Position numbers and translations under genes: made by a program. Under the pieces are notes generated by a model. It saw nothing but the letters and a program-made list of their open reading frames with translations. It searched no databases and had not been told where the DNA came from. 36,689 bases of DNA from Puniceicoccales bacterium (lineage in GTDB: Bacteria > Verrucomicrobiota > Verrucomicrobiia > Opitutales > JAIRKQ01), in assembly GCA_031283685.1 (NCBI GenBank), contig JAITBI010000028.1:1-36689 (forward strand). The letters run 5' to 3'. This document shows, in pieces, positions 26,901 through 35,526 of this stretch. Position 1 is the first letter of the stretch. Every line of letters starts with the position of its first letter.

Positions 26901-27326
26901 ATGGACATTTTTGCCGATAGCATGGATACCATCCTTGAGGCTCATAGGCGTGCTGCTTTGCTGATAGTCGACAATGCCGAATTTGACAATGCTATTCCTC
27001 CACTGCGAGCTTTGCTGCACATTGCCATCGACGGACAATATGAGGGAATGACCTTGCAGGATGAAAAGTTTAGGTCTCTGTTTACCAGAGAAGCAATCAT
27101 TAACAGCGACTGGTACATTGCCCGATTAAAAAGGTACCAAATATCTCAAATCGAACATCTATCAAAGGGACTAGAGTATGTCAAAAATTTTAGTAAACGC
27201 CAAGGAGGCGACATCATAAAATCCCACGTAAATCTTGTGGAGAGAGAAAGAATCATTGCCAAAGAACTAAACTTTGTCAAAACCAATGCCTATCTAAAAG
27301 GATTAATTGGAACCCTCGGAAAATAA
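23928..27326 (+). CDS. Probable PPi-type phosphoenolpyruvate carboxykinase family protein
   Basis: 1132 aa soluble protein; segments FHSEYVDSYRTYNGILHNPSTDKRTTKDVFHI, IFGNAGSPFLPENDAALDPITWAGYTGCIVFAPQL, YNGYGKKEIKSQMSYVANMLGMCEEEHSGG resemble what I recall of the ~1100-aa PPi-PEPCK family (EC 4.1.1.38); length fits. Not verified by search. Confidence 0.6.
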   Translation: MERRVSIGITAKGINILPKGREIDDIKTRLLSFKSVKAHTSSNAIHRKNLKAENPFSGKCKADERIEEFCERFLDDLYAGPYLPLNDFICDKYGVARILSLPGNSDEFHSEYVDSYRTYNGILHNPSTDKRTTKDVFHIVEGGPIIPSDKKEIPKVTFAKMLQVAFNPDDKMLIVPFTADRSSPAKLFVSNYMKPMICPKMEGIQEGKRMEVRFFVPGSLVSILDCTESIFGNAGSPFLPENDAALDPITWAGYTGCIVFAPQLRKCTKKFLGLPHIDKASERQKKDGMCWEKEDELYHNGQPFRVMARDGSNVVVSIVADSYNGYGKKEIKSQMSYVANMLGMCEEEHSGGTLVFPRYDLGDRFNYGKEFGNSYGFENTIKCCSKSLNLQDGFAIDKHFPTIAYLPEHANFCLPELTISWKVGGKIVKLPFEFEKVYILPSGYRISLAKPDGRHGRWKMIGTSPRGIFCYKPSTVSGGGKSEIAKPIDEFILTGPTIIFDYDKDCKLAQEIIQKDFSRRFRDNSKTDNRPLLDLERSLGSVIKLLTPNDHYSDEYNSWLKTIPQHILELIFTIKRFSKNFGESDWQQFFTVDKINGQYGNELRYNEEKLFEHYLRVGFDFSNHWCLFSLRDDFVPSAKFQLADDISVTTTVPAKNIPYLMDNNANPSIKIVHNCEYRLYQRPDEAIIPGYDPGSEWDMTLKNIFACNFKALTRDDVKQMMHNRIKFETYSAPMKKMLENFVCDENAPNFIVCPSELRVMQNGTVSKNQRYLQNRNDICHAFNSYLTTVSSKLWRKYDRDFNVEHTPVSDILSGRRNNPPETGVRPLCVYGPLHYMDLPELFLEYMSSMTGKSPSTTGAGLEGAMTKGPFNCLSSVYDLNNALLSFILTGYSGFLSAAGYVGPNFKVDHDITYLLPEIWCRMTDEERNPKFLIEHKYLERCENFAHNGKLVHAERLGYRITRKFVRVLAGRVFQFPDTVFSDRMLRPETQDMDIFADSMDTILEAHRRAALLIVDNAEFDNAIPPLRALLHIAIDGQYEGMTLQDEKFRSLFTREAIINSDWYIARLKRYQISQIEHLSKGLEYVKNFSKRQGGDIIKSHVNLVERERIIAKELNFVKTNAYLKGLIGTLGK

Positions 27327-27405
27327 TGGTAATTGGCATGGTCAATGTGGCTTTTGATCTTAAAATGCTTTGTTTTCCCCAAAAAAACATTTAGAATCGC
27401 TCGCC

Positions 27406-28482
27406 ATGAAAAATACTCCTGATATTGCAAAATTCAGAGCCAGGTATAAAGTCCTCGAGGAACAAATGGGTCGGCCAGATTTTTATTCCGATCGTAGAAC
27501 ATCCTCGTCCGTATCAAGGGAGTATCAGAAAATAGGAACTTTAATCGCCAAAGAAGAACGCATACGGAAAGCCTTGGCAGATCTCGAATCCACAAAGGCA
27601 ATGTTGGACGATCCTTCCTCGGACGAGGAATTAAAAGCATTGGCAAAACAGGAAATAGAGAACTTGCAAAATGCCGTCGAACAACTCCAACGAGACATGT
27701 TAATGTTTATGATTCCTCCTGATCCCAGTGACTCCCGCAATACTGTCATTGAAATTCGTGCGGGGACCGGAGGAGAAGAGGCATCCCTATTTGCCGGAGA
27801 CCTTTACAGAATGTATACCAAGTTTGCAGAGTCCAGGGGATGGAAAATAGAAGTGATGGCAACAAGCATATCGGACACAGGAGGATTCAAGGAAATAATA
27901 TTTCTAATTTCCGGTGAGGATGTTTACAAATTTTTGAAATTTGAAAGTGGTGTCCATAGGGTACAAAGGGTGCCAACAACTGAAGCCAACGGGCGGATTC
28001 ACACGTCTGCTGCTACGGTGGCAGTTTTGCCTGAAGCGGAGGAAGTCGACATAACAATTGCCCTTGAAGATTTAGAAATCTCCGTATGTCGTGCAAGTGG
28101 TCCTGGGGGACAAGGAGTCAACACCACGGATTCCGCCGTTCAAATCATGCATAAGCCGAGCGGAATGACTGTTTACTGTGCCGATGAGAGATCACAGCAG
28201 AAAAACAAAATCAAGGCAATGAAAGTCCTACGATCCCGCCTGTTACAAAAGAAGGAAGAAGAAGAACGCGCTAAATATGCTCAAACGCGAAGAGATCAGG
28301 TTGGTTCCGGTGATCGATCTGAAAGAATACGAACGTATAATTTTCCTCAAGGTAGGGTAACAGACCATCGCATAGGATTGACGCTATATAGTCTGCCTCA
28401 GGTCATGGAGGGACATATCGATGCTTTGATCGATGCCTTACAGCTGGCAGACTTTGAAGCAAAAATTAAAGATTTAGCCTAG
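27406..28482 (+). CDS. prfA: Peptide chain release factor 1
   Basis: [74 protein letters not shown] at 27406 (MKNTPD) preferred. Confidence 0.96.
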   Translation: MKNTPDIAKFRARYKVLEEQMGRPDFYSDRRTSSSVSREYQKIGTLIAKEERIRKALADLESTKAMLDDPSSDEELKALAKQEIENLQNAVEQLQRDMLMFMIPPDPSDSRNTVIEIRAGTGGEEASLFAGDLYRMYTKFAESRGWKIEVMATSISDTGGFKEIIFLISGEDVYKFLKFESGVHRVQRVPTTEANGRIHTSAATVAVLPEAEEVDITIALEDLEISVCRASGPGGQGVNTTDSAVQIMHKPSGMTVYCADERSQQKNKIKAMKVLRSRLLQKKEEEERAKYAQTRRDQVGSGDRSERIRTYNFPQGRVTDHRIGLTLYSLPQVMEGHIDALIDALQLADFEAKIKDLA

Positions 28483-28678
28483 GTTTATCTTATTACCTTT
28501 TTCTTCGGATTTTGACAGGACAATTTTAGTGAAGTATACGTGGCTTTACATTTGATATTAGCTAACAACCTCCGCCAAGTTGTTTGGTAAAAAACAACAA
28601 AAATGGTAAAAATTTTAACAAAAATATTGACACATTGTGATGCCTAAGTACTGACTTTTCGAACGAGAAGAGAACAAA

Positions 28679-28981
28679 GTGGAAATTTTTGAAGAAATTG
28701 GTCACGAACAAAAACGTTTTGTAATTCTTAAGCGTAAGGGTGATGGTATGCCTATAATTGTTAAGGTACCTCCCAGCAAAAGAAAAGATTTTGAGAGAAT
28801 TGCAGCTCACGTTTCAAACGATCAATTTCATTGGGAAGCGGGATTTGCAGATATCGATGGGCATACAGCCGTCAGAGGCATTTCGTTAGGAAACCGTACA
28901 GCCGCCATATGTTTTAATGTTAGTCCGCGTGGGTATAAGCAGCAGCTGGCTTACAAAGTTACCTTCCTAAGCGAAAAATAG
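28679..28981 (+). CDS. Hypothetical small protein
   Basis: 100 aa with GTG start preceded by purine-rich GAGAAGAG; no recognised family; no better ORF in this interval. Confidence 0.5.
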   Translation: MEIFEEIGHEQKRFVILKRKGDGMPIIVKVPPSKRKDFERIAAHVSNDQFHWEAGFADIDGHTAVRGISLGNRTAAICFNVSPRGYKQQLAYKVTFLSEK

Positions 28982-28989
28982 CTGCTGCC

Positions 28990-30183
28990 TTAGAAGGTTG
29001 TCCATTTCTTGAATTCATCCCCAAAAGTTTCGTTTTCGATAGATTGACGTATTGTTTCCATCAGTCGTACCATGAAGCGTGCGTTGTGAATGGTTAGTAA
29101 TTGTCCACCAAGCATTTCCTTTGCCTTGAACAAGTGGTGGATATACGAACGTGAAAAGTTTCGACAACAGTAACAATCACAGGTGCTATCGATGGGGGAA
29201 ACGTCTTCACGATAACATGAGTTGTTCAAATTTATGAATTCTTTTCCTCCATGGAGAAATGGGGCACACAGTGCGTCCCCATGGCGGGCCAAGCGGGTGG
29301 GGCATACGCAGTCAAAGGTGTCAATTCCACTTTTTACACCATTCCAAACATCCGTAATGCCTCCAATTCCAAGCAAGTGGATGGGGCGGGTATGATCAAT
29401 GAGCCGGCCAATCATCTCAACCACTTCATGCATCTGGCACTTCGTTCCTCCCAAACTGCCCCCAATTGCCTGCCCAAAGAAATCATTGTTTGCGACAAAG
29501 TCTGCACTCACCTTTCGCAAGTCTTCGTAGATACCTCCCTGAACAATCCCATAGAGGACTTGTTGCCCGTTGTCGTTTTTTTTTAACTCTGTCAGGCTGC
29601 GAAATTCCCATCGGTGGCTCCTATCCATTGAAGACGCGGTATATTTCCGATCGGCATGGAATGGTGTACATTCATCGAATGCTAGAATTATGTCTGCTCC
29701 AAGTTTCTTTTGTGTTTGTATCGATATTTCCGGAGTCAACCAATGTTTTGTCCCATCGACGTAGGAACGGAAAAGCGCTCCTTCCTCTGTAATTTTTAGC
29801 AGCGTACGATTGTGATGCGATGGGAAATTTCTCCGGCCTTTAATCTCATTTGCTACTCCACCGTGCCCGAGGCTGAAGATTTGAAACCCTCCAGAATCCG
29901 TTAGGAGCGGGTTGTCCCAATTCAGCATTTTATGCAGTCCTCCGTGCATCGCCACAATATCAGCCCCAGGCTGAAGCATTAAATGGTAAGTGTTCGATAG
30001 CATAATTTCTGCTCCCGTAGCTTTAAGGTCTGCCGTCGAAAGCGACTTCATTGCGCCCTTTGTGGCACAAAATATAAAATTTGGCGTATTAATCGTGCCA
30101 TGGGGCGTTGATAGGATTCCACGACGAGCCATGGTACTTTTACACCCATGGGTTATTCTAAATGCAAAGGTATCGGTTGCCAT
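28990..30183 (-). CDS. tgt: Queuine tRNA-ribosyltransferase
   Basis: MLSNTYHLMLQPG, DSGGFQIFSLG, GGSLGG, GIDTFDCVCPTRLARHGDAL, Zn-site CDCYCC...H. ATG at 30183 (MATDTFAF) preferred to the long ORF start. Confidence 0.96.
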   Translation of the reverse strand: MATDTFAFRITHGCKSTMARRGILSTPHGTINTPNFIFCATKGAMKSLSTADLKATGAEIMLSNTYHLMLQPGADIVAMHGGLHKMLNWDNPLLTDSGGFQIFSLGHGGVANEIKGRRNFPSHHNRTLLKITEEGALFRSYVDGTKHWLTPEISIQTQKKLGADIILAFDECTPFHADRKYTASSMDRSHRWEFRSLTELKKNDNGQQVLYGIVQGGIYEDLRKVSADFVANNDFFGQAIGGSLGGTKCQMHEVVEMIGRLIDHTRPIHLLGIGGITDVWNGVKSGIDTFDCVCPTRLARHGDALCAPFLHGGKEFINLNNSCYREDVSPIDSTCDCYCCRNFSRSYIHHLFKAKEMLGGQLLTIHNARFMVRLMETIRQSIENETFGDEFKKWTTF

Positions 30184-30305
30184 AGTATGGGTGCATTTGA
30201 AAAGAAACATTGCTTTTTCCAAGCAAAAAAATCTTCTGGAGGATTGAAAATTTCTATGGATAAATGTTTGCAAATATGTTTCTTTTATGGAACATAGCTT
30301 CTGTG

Positions 30306-30644
30306 GTGGAGAAGACAATTTTTGAAAAAATAATTAGTAGAGAGATTCCAGCCAATATTGTTTTCGAAAATGACATTGCCGTGATCATTCGAGATATTAA
30401 TCCTCAGGCACCGGTTCATGTGTTAATCATTCCCAAGAGAAGAATTGATAGAATTGAAGCGGCACAGGATGGAGATGTGGAGCTGCTTGGAAAATTATTG
30501 ATCATGGCAAGAGATTTTGCCAAGTCCCACAATTTGACAGGATTCAGGTTGGTAATAAATAATGGGAAACAGGCAGGAGAGACTGCCCCCCATTTGCACA
30601 TTCACCTATTGTCCGATAGACTAATGGGTTGGCCTCCGGGATAG
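30306..30644 (+). CDS. HIT family (histidine triad) protein
   Basis: EKTIFEKIISREIPANIVFENDIAVIIRDINPQAPVHVLIIPKRRI...HLHIHLL; likely GTG start at 30306. Confidence 0.9.
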   Translation: MEKTIFEKIISREIPANIVFENDIAVIIRDINPQAPVHVLIIPKRRIDRIEAAQDGDVELLGKLLIMARDFAKSHNLTGFRLVINNGKQAGETAPHLHIHLLSDRLMGWPPG

Positions 30645-30674
30645 CTTGGTTCACATCTATCCTTTTAGGAATAA

Positions 30675-30696
30675 AAAACCACCCTGGGGTGGTTTT
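30675..30696. terminator. Bidirectional intrinsic terminator
   Basis: AAAACCACCC-TG-GGGTGGTTTT inverted repeat with T-rich tract on the plus side (GGTTTTGATTTTAT) and T6 on the minus side (GGTTTTTTAT). Confidence 0.85.
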
Positions 30697-30733
30697 GATT
30701 TTATAAAAGTTAGATTGATTTTTCAATCAGCGG

Positions 30734-30772
30734 CTATTTCTTTTTTCCACCGCCACAGCTGCAACCACACAT
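30734..30772 (-). CDS. Candidate 12-aa Cys/Gly/Lys microprotein MCGCSCGGGKKK
   Basis: Minus strand ATG TGT GGT TGC AGC TGT GGC GGT GGA AAA AAG AAA TAG; AAGGAGG Shine-Dalgarno 5 nt upstream; followed by the terminator at 30675-30696. Confidence 0.5.
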   Translation of the reverse strand: MCGCSCGGGKKK

Positions 30773-30881
30773 AGTTCCTCCTTGTTGTTAAATTTTGCCA
30801 TAAGGCATGCATTTTATTTTAAGAATCTAGTAGAAAAATCAATATTTTTTTACTGATTTTCATACTCCGACGAAAATTTTT

Positions 30882-32471
30882 TCATTTAGCTATTTTGGCT
30901 ATTTGATCGTTAAAAAAGTTTGTCAGTATAAAATTTTTACTCAAAAATTTTAAGATTGATTCTGCTTCCTCGCGTTTTTGTTTGGAAAAAATGTCATTCG
31001 TTGGAAATTTTCTATCGACAACGGCAAACATCAGTACTTCGTCATCGTCCAGGGGCATTAATTTTATATGTTCAGACCTTTTTAGGGATATTAGGGCTTC
31101 CCTGTACAATTGATCGACTTTCTTTTCTTCCATATTTCCTATGGAAATACCTTTAAAGGTATCAAATTTTAGGTCATGTTTTGCGAAAATTTTTGGAAGA
31201 TTTTTATCGAATGCAAGGCTATCGATAGCTTCATGGCGAATGCTCTCTATTTTGTCCGTAAATTTTAGTAATTTCCGTTCCCTTAGAATATCTTCTTCAA
31301 TGGCCTGTTTTGCTTCTGCCATAGATAACTCTTTGGCGTCTTTCCTGTGTTCAAGGAAAAGGACAACGCATCCAAATGTTGCTGGACATGGGTCCGTGTA
31401 ATACCTGCCGCTTTCCAAATCACACACATTGAGCAGGTAGGTTGGTGCTACACCATTCACTTGTGGAAGCTTCTCTTTGGAATAGGATGCGATTTTTTCC
31501 TTCTCAATTTTAAATTTTGCCAACGTGTTCCCAAACTCTTGGCCATTTAATTTTATATCATTTTTGTACAGCTCACTGACAAAGTCTTCTGCTCGAGCAT
31601 AGGCCATTCGCGTTGATTCAGCCTTTAGGTAGGCATCGAATACACGATCTTTTACGTCTTCAAATTTAGAGTCCTTTTCAAAATAATCCTTGTTTTCTAG
31701 AAAAAACATCGCCAACGTTTCCTCCTCAGGAGGAGGAACAGCTTTGGTAAAATTTTCACTCTGAAATTTTACCATGGAAACGGTGTACATCGGCGGTTGC
31801 GTATACCGATGGGGGTGCTTATCGTAGAAGTTTTTCATTTCCTCGTCGGATATATTTTCATCGATTGTAACATCATCTGTTGTGATCGTAGCAACCATAA
31901 AATCATGCTCCGTGTAGGATCTCGTTAAAAACGACATCACTTGTTCATCGAATACTATTCCATTGCCTGCCACAATGGATTCGATTTCTTTGATTCTATA
32001 GTCTTCACACAAAATCTCTGTCAATCGGTCTTGTCCTACGGTGTTGCGTCTAAACATTTCCAATAGAGATGTATAGAGGTCGGTAGAAAACTTCCCTTTT
32101 TCATCGAGGAAAACTGGTAATGTTTTGATATACTTTTTCAAAGTCTCTTCCGCAGGATTCGGTATTCTAAATTCATCTGCTAATCCCAGGGCAATGATTC
32201 TCCTGAGAATGAAAAAGTCCAAATTTTTACTAATCAAATTAGTGTCTGCCAATTCCAAAATGCCACTATAGGTGGCATTTTCTGCTATTTTTTGCATCTC
32301 GGAAGCATTTGCCAAGTTATGGTTATAGCAATGGCGTGGTTTCCCTCTTGCCCTACCAATGCCCGGGGCAGCTCCTATGGTAAAAACGAATGCGACAACT
32401 ATTATAAATAGTAGAATACTGAATAACCACTTATGGTGCTTTTGTAAAATATTTTGCAAAAATGAAATCAT
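30882..32471 (-). CDS. Membrane-anchored SurA N-terminal-domain/PpiD-like folding factor
   Basis: 529 aa; N-terminal TM (KWLFSILLFIIVVAFVFTIGAAPGI), long helical SurA_N-like region; no obvious parvulin PPIase signature. Confidence 0.65.
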   Translation of the reverse strand: MISFLQNILQKHHKWLFSILLFIIVVAFVFTIGAAPGIGRARGKPRHCYNHNLANASEMQKIAENATYSGILELADTNLISKNLDFFILRRIIALGLADEFRIPNPAEETLKKYIKTLPVFLDEKGKFSTDLYTSLLEMFRRNTVGQDRLTEILCEDYRIKEIESIVAGNGIVFDEQVMSFLTRSYTEHDFMVATITTDDVTIDENISDEEMKNFYDKHPHRYTQPPMYTVSMVKFQSENFTKAVPPPEEETLAMFFLENKDYFEKDSKFEDVKDRVFDAYLKAESTRMAYARAEDFVSELYKNDIKLNGQEFGNTLAKFKIEKEKIASYSKEKLPQVNGVAPTYLLNVCDLESGRYYTDPCPATFGCVVLFLEHRKDAKELSMAEAKQAIEEDILRERKLLKFTDKIESIRHEAIDSLAFDKNLPKIFAKHDLKFDTFKGISIGNMEEKKVDQLYREALISLKRSEHIKLMPLDDDEVLMFAVVDRKFPTNDIFSKQKREEAESILKFLSKNFILTNFFNDQIAKIAK

Positions 32472-32570
32472 GGTTCAATTACCTTCGTCGCCATAACAGT
32501 GTTTTTCAAGAATTTTTCAAGAAAAGACTCAAGTGGAACAACTATTGGTCGTTGCGAAAAATTTTTCATT

Positions 32571-33164
32571 ATGGATGTAAAAACTTTGACCTCAAAGAGA
32601 AAAAAACTATATCAGTTCCATACAGACATTAGCGATCGATCAAAGCTCTGGACAAATCGAAGAGGTGTTCCGTGGTTTTGTGGTAGTCGATCGCCAACGT
32701 ATTTGGTTTGTTCCCACATATTAGACCAAAATACAACTAATGTTATGGAAATGATAGATCCAAAATGTAATACTCAAGTAATAAAATCCTATGAACATTT
32801 CTCATTTTTGCTACCTACCGCTCAGCGATGGTTTTCGCCCAAAGAGATGGCTGCAATAATTGGGAAGACAGATCAATATGTACGCAATGCATTTGATAAT
32901 CAAAAGATTCTTGGGCATCTATTGAATGGAAGCGCTCCAAGGGGGAAAGAAAAAAGGCGAACCTATATGATTTCTCGCGAAAACATACTGCTATTTCTTT
33001 TTGAAACGGCAAATTTTTCTCCCGAAGATTTTATGGAAAGGTTGGGTGAAATTTTGAAAAATCGGTCAGTGTCACAGCTGTTGAAAATTCAAAATCAAAT
33101 AGACAACATAATCCATAGTCGGACCTCAAATCTATTTGGTAGACAAATATCAGCGGACGACTAG
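32571..33164 (+). CDS. Putative helix-turn-helix DNA-binding protein
   Basis: WFSPKEMAAIIGKTDQYVRNAFDNQKILGHLLNGSAPRGKEKRRTYMISRENILLFLFE resembles an excisionase/MerR-like HTH reading. ORF open from 32499; ATG at 32571 preferred. Confidence 0.55.
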   Translation: MDVKTLTSKRKKLYQFHTDISDRSKLWTNRRGVPWFCGSRSPTYLVCSHILDQNTTNVMEMIDPKCNTQVIKSYEHFSFLLPTAQRWFSPKEMAAIIGKTDQYVRNAFDNQKILGHLLNGSAPRGKEKRRTYMISRENILLFLFETANFSPEDFMERLGEILKNRSVSQLLKIQNQIDNIIHSRTSNLFGRQISADD

Positions 33165-33174
33165 CGTTGCCGTG

Positions 33175-33200
33175 CTCGGGTCGACTGTGGTCGACCCGAG
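33175..33200. terminator. GC-rich perfect hairpin, likely terminator or structured 3' end
   Basis: CTCGGGTCGAC-TGTG-GTCGACCCGAG, 11-bp perfect stem, 10 nt after the stop of the HTH ORF, followed by gctttcc (weak T tract). Confidence 0.65.
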
Positions 33201-33341
33201 GCTTTCCTAAACATTTTGGGAACGCTGCCAAGGAGACAATTTTGCAATGACTAAAGAGGGGAAATAAATTCTTCCAAATATTTTTTCAGAACCTGTTTGG
33301 TCTAGTCTTTACAAAATTTATGAAAAAATCGTAAATTGTTG

Positions 33342-33370
33342 TTGACATGGGAGTAAATAGCGATTACTTT
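33342..33370 (+). promoter_or_regulatory. Putative sigma70-type promoter for the outer-membrane protein gene
   Basis: TTGACA (33342-33347), 17-nt spacer, TACTTT (33365-33370), then AGGAGGG at 33381-33387. Confidence 0.6.
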
Positions 33371-33390
33371 ATGTCTCCATAGGAGGGAAT

Positions 33391-34512
33391 GTGGATATTT
33401 TAAATACAAAGAGAAAAAGAATATTTGGCCTTTTGGTGGCGACCATTGGGTGTTTATTTTTTAATTCTAACTTAAATGCTGTTGCTGAAGTGGACTTTGT
33501 CACACTGGAAGCCACATTGGAGGCCACGTGGGGAGAATCCCTAACGGTGACTGCCAACAATTTACTGTCCAATTCTCTCTCTAACCGCATGACGAATGTC
33601 AAAGGCTGTCTTGCCGATCCATTTGTTTATGGCATCTATAGTTATACCGATCGGAAAAATATCGTCGCGGGTTATGGCTACAAAAACCATACCTACGGTC
33701 TTGTCCTGGGAGTTGACGATGTTTGGACATTTGCCAACGAAAAGTATTTTCGCCTGGGAGTTGCCCTGGGGTATGTTCACGGCAAAATAACACCTTCTGA
33801 TACTCTTTCCCTAACAGAAAGAGATTCCAGTACCACCTTTGATGTCGATCTTAACCTGTACAACATTGATAATTTCAACTACGACGTCTACGCAATGAGA
33901 CTTTTTGGGGCCTATGAATCGTTCGACGATAAATGTTTGAAGACTAACATTGGGGTTATCTTTGGATATAACTACGGCAGGGATAAATTTCATATGAATC
34001 CTGGCGATGATTGCCTCTTTAAATCTGTGTCCAGTGGCATTTCCCTTGGAGTAGAATTTATAAAAAATCTATATGCCTACAAGGGATACCAATTTGGCCT
34101 ATGGCTCCAAGAAAACTATGGTCACACCTTTCAGTATATGAATTTAATGATCTCCGATAGAGAAACACAAACTAACCCCGGCTATGATTTTTTTGCCACC
34201 ATCATCGGCTTTAATATGGAAAAAGAAACCTTTGAACGTGCCGATAAAAAATTGACTCTGTCTTTGAAAGCCGGATGGGAGTATCGAGTAATTCAAAGTT
34301 TCAATACCAATATTGTCATTGTCGGCATTCCTATGTCAGAATATAACCAATACGCCATCTCAAGACACCCCGTCAGAAATGCCGCCGTCGTATCATTCAA
34401 AGCTTTACAAAAGCTGAGTGACCACTGGGATATCGTCGGGTCATATTCCGCAAGATTCAGCAAAGACCTTTTGGCTCATAACATTTCCTGTGGTGCTGAG
34501 TACTCCTTCTAG
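33391..34512 (+). CDS. Outer-membrane beta-barrel (autotransporter-domain-like) protein
   Basis: 373 aa; N-terminal hydrophobic signal (IFGLLVATIGCLFFNSNLNAVA), alternating amphipathic strands (GYGYKNHTYGLVLGVDDVW, FRLGVALGYVHGKI), C-terminal aromatic residue (CGAEYSF). Confidence 0.75.
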   Translation: MDILNTKRKRIFGLLVATIGCLFFNSNLNAVAEVDFVTLEATLEATWGESLTVTANNLLSNSLSNRMTNVKGCLADPFVYGIYSYTDRKNIVAGYGYKNHTYGLVLGVDDVWTFANEKYFRLGVALGYVHGKITPSDTLSLTERDSSTTFDVDLNLYNIDNFNYDVYAMRLFGAYESFDDKCLKTNIGVIFGYNYGRDKFHMNPGDDCLFKSVSSGISLGVEFIKNLYAYKGYQFGLWLQENYGHTFQYMNLMISDRETQTNPGYDFFATIIGFNMEKETFERADKKLTLSLKAGWEYRVIQSFNTNIVIVGIPMSEYNQYAISRHPVRNAAVVSFKALQKLSDHWDIVGSYSARFSKDLLAHNISCGAEYSF

Positions 34513-34538
34513 GATCAGGAATAGAAGGTGGAAAAGTC

Positions 34539-34554
34539 CTCCCCAAAAGGGGGG
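34539..34554. terminator. Weak hairpin between convergent genes
   Basis: CTCCCC-AAAA-GGGGGG with one wobble pair, between the OMP gene and ftsY; no T tract. Confidence 0.35.
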
Positions 34555-34569
34555 AACGAATATCCTCTG

Positions 34570-35484
34570 CTAAAAGATGTTATCCGGGGGAAATAACCTG
34601 TGGATGTAGTTTTCTATGGAGAACTGTTCCAGTGATTCGGGGGTTTCTCCTGTTCCGATGAAGTAGATTGGGATATGAAGTTTTTTATAGACACCGGCAA
34701 GTGTGCCACCGGAACTGGTCCCATCAAGCTTCGTCATAATTAGGCCCGTAAGTCCAATTTCAGCATGGAAAGCCTTGGCGGATTCTGTAGTATTGCTCCC
34801 GATCACACTGTCTAGGATCAGCCAAACGTTGGGAACCAAATCGGGATTTGCTTTTTTTAAAGCACGAAAAATCTTTTGCAATTCTGCCATCAGGTTGGAT
34901 TTGACATGGAGTCTGCCGGCAGTGTCTAAAATTAGAATGTCTTTTCTCCGGGCAATTGCCGCTTTGTAGGCATCAAAAGCAACGGCGGCAGGATCTGCTC
35001 CATGTTGACTTGAAATAACATCAACGGATAATTTTGATCCCCAAGAGCTTAATTGTTCATTGGCGGCGGCACGAAATGTATCGCAGGAACCGAGCATGAC
35101 TTCCCTGGCAGCAGTTTTGTAAAAATAGGCCAATTTGGCAGCGGTTGTCGTCTTTCCAACACCATTAGCCCCAACCAGGCAAATAACCTGTGGCTTTGGC
35201 TCGCCAATGTTCAAAGATGCTTCCGCTCCCTCCAGGGTTTTTTCCAAGACTGTGGATACGAGATGGATGATATTTTCCCTTCGCAGTTCCCTATCATGTT
35301 TTAGGGCAGATTTTATTTCGTCGATAATTTCGGGGGTAACTTCGGTGCCAAAATCGGCATCATAGAGCACATTTTCGATGTTTTTGATCGACTCTTTGTC
35401 GATGGTATAGGGAATAACTAGGTGGAAAAACTTTTTGGCCGTATCCTTGGCGGACCTGGAAAATTTTTTCAAAAATTTGAACAT
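34570..35484 (-). CDS. ftsY: Signal recognition particle receptor FtsY
   Basis: 304 aa; GANGVGKTTTAAKLAYFYK, GSCDTFRAAANEQL, DTAGRLHVKSNLMAEL, TKLDGTSSGGTLAGV. Confidence 0.97.
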   Translation of the reverse strand: MFKFLKKFSRSAKDTAKKFFHLVIPYTIDKESIKNIENVLYDADFGTEVTPEIIDEIKSALKHDRELRRENIIHLVSTVLEKTLEGAEASLNIGEPKPQVICLVGANGVGKTTTAAKLAYFYKTAAREVMLGSCDTFRAAANEQLSSWGSKLSVDVISSQHGADPAAVAFDAYKAAIARRKDILILDTAGRLHVKSNLMAELQKIFRALKKANPDLVPNVWLILDSVIGSNTTESAKAFHAEIGLTGLIMTKLDGTSSGGTLAGVYKKLHIPIYFIGTGETPESLEQFSIENYIHRLFPPDNIF

Positions 35485-35526
35485 GTTTGTCCTATAAAAC
35501 CAAAAAGAACAAGAAACTGCAAGAAA

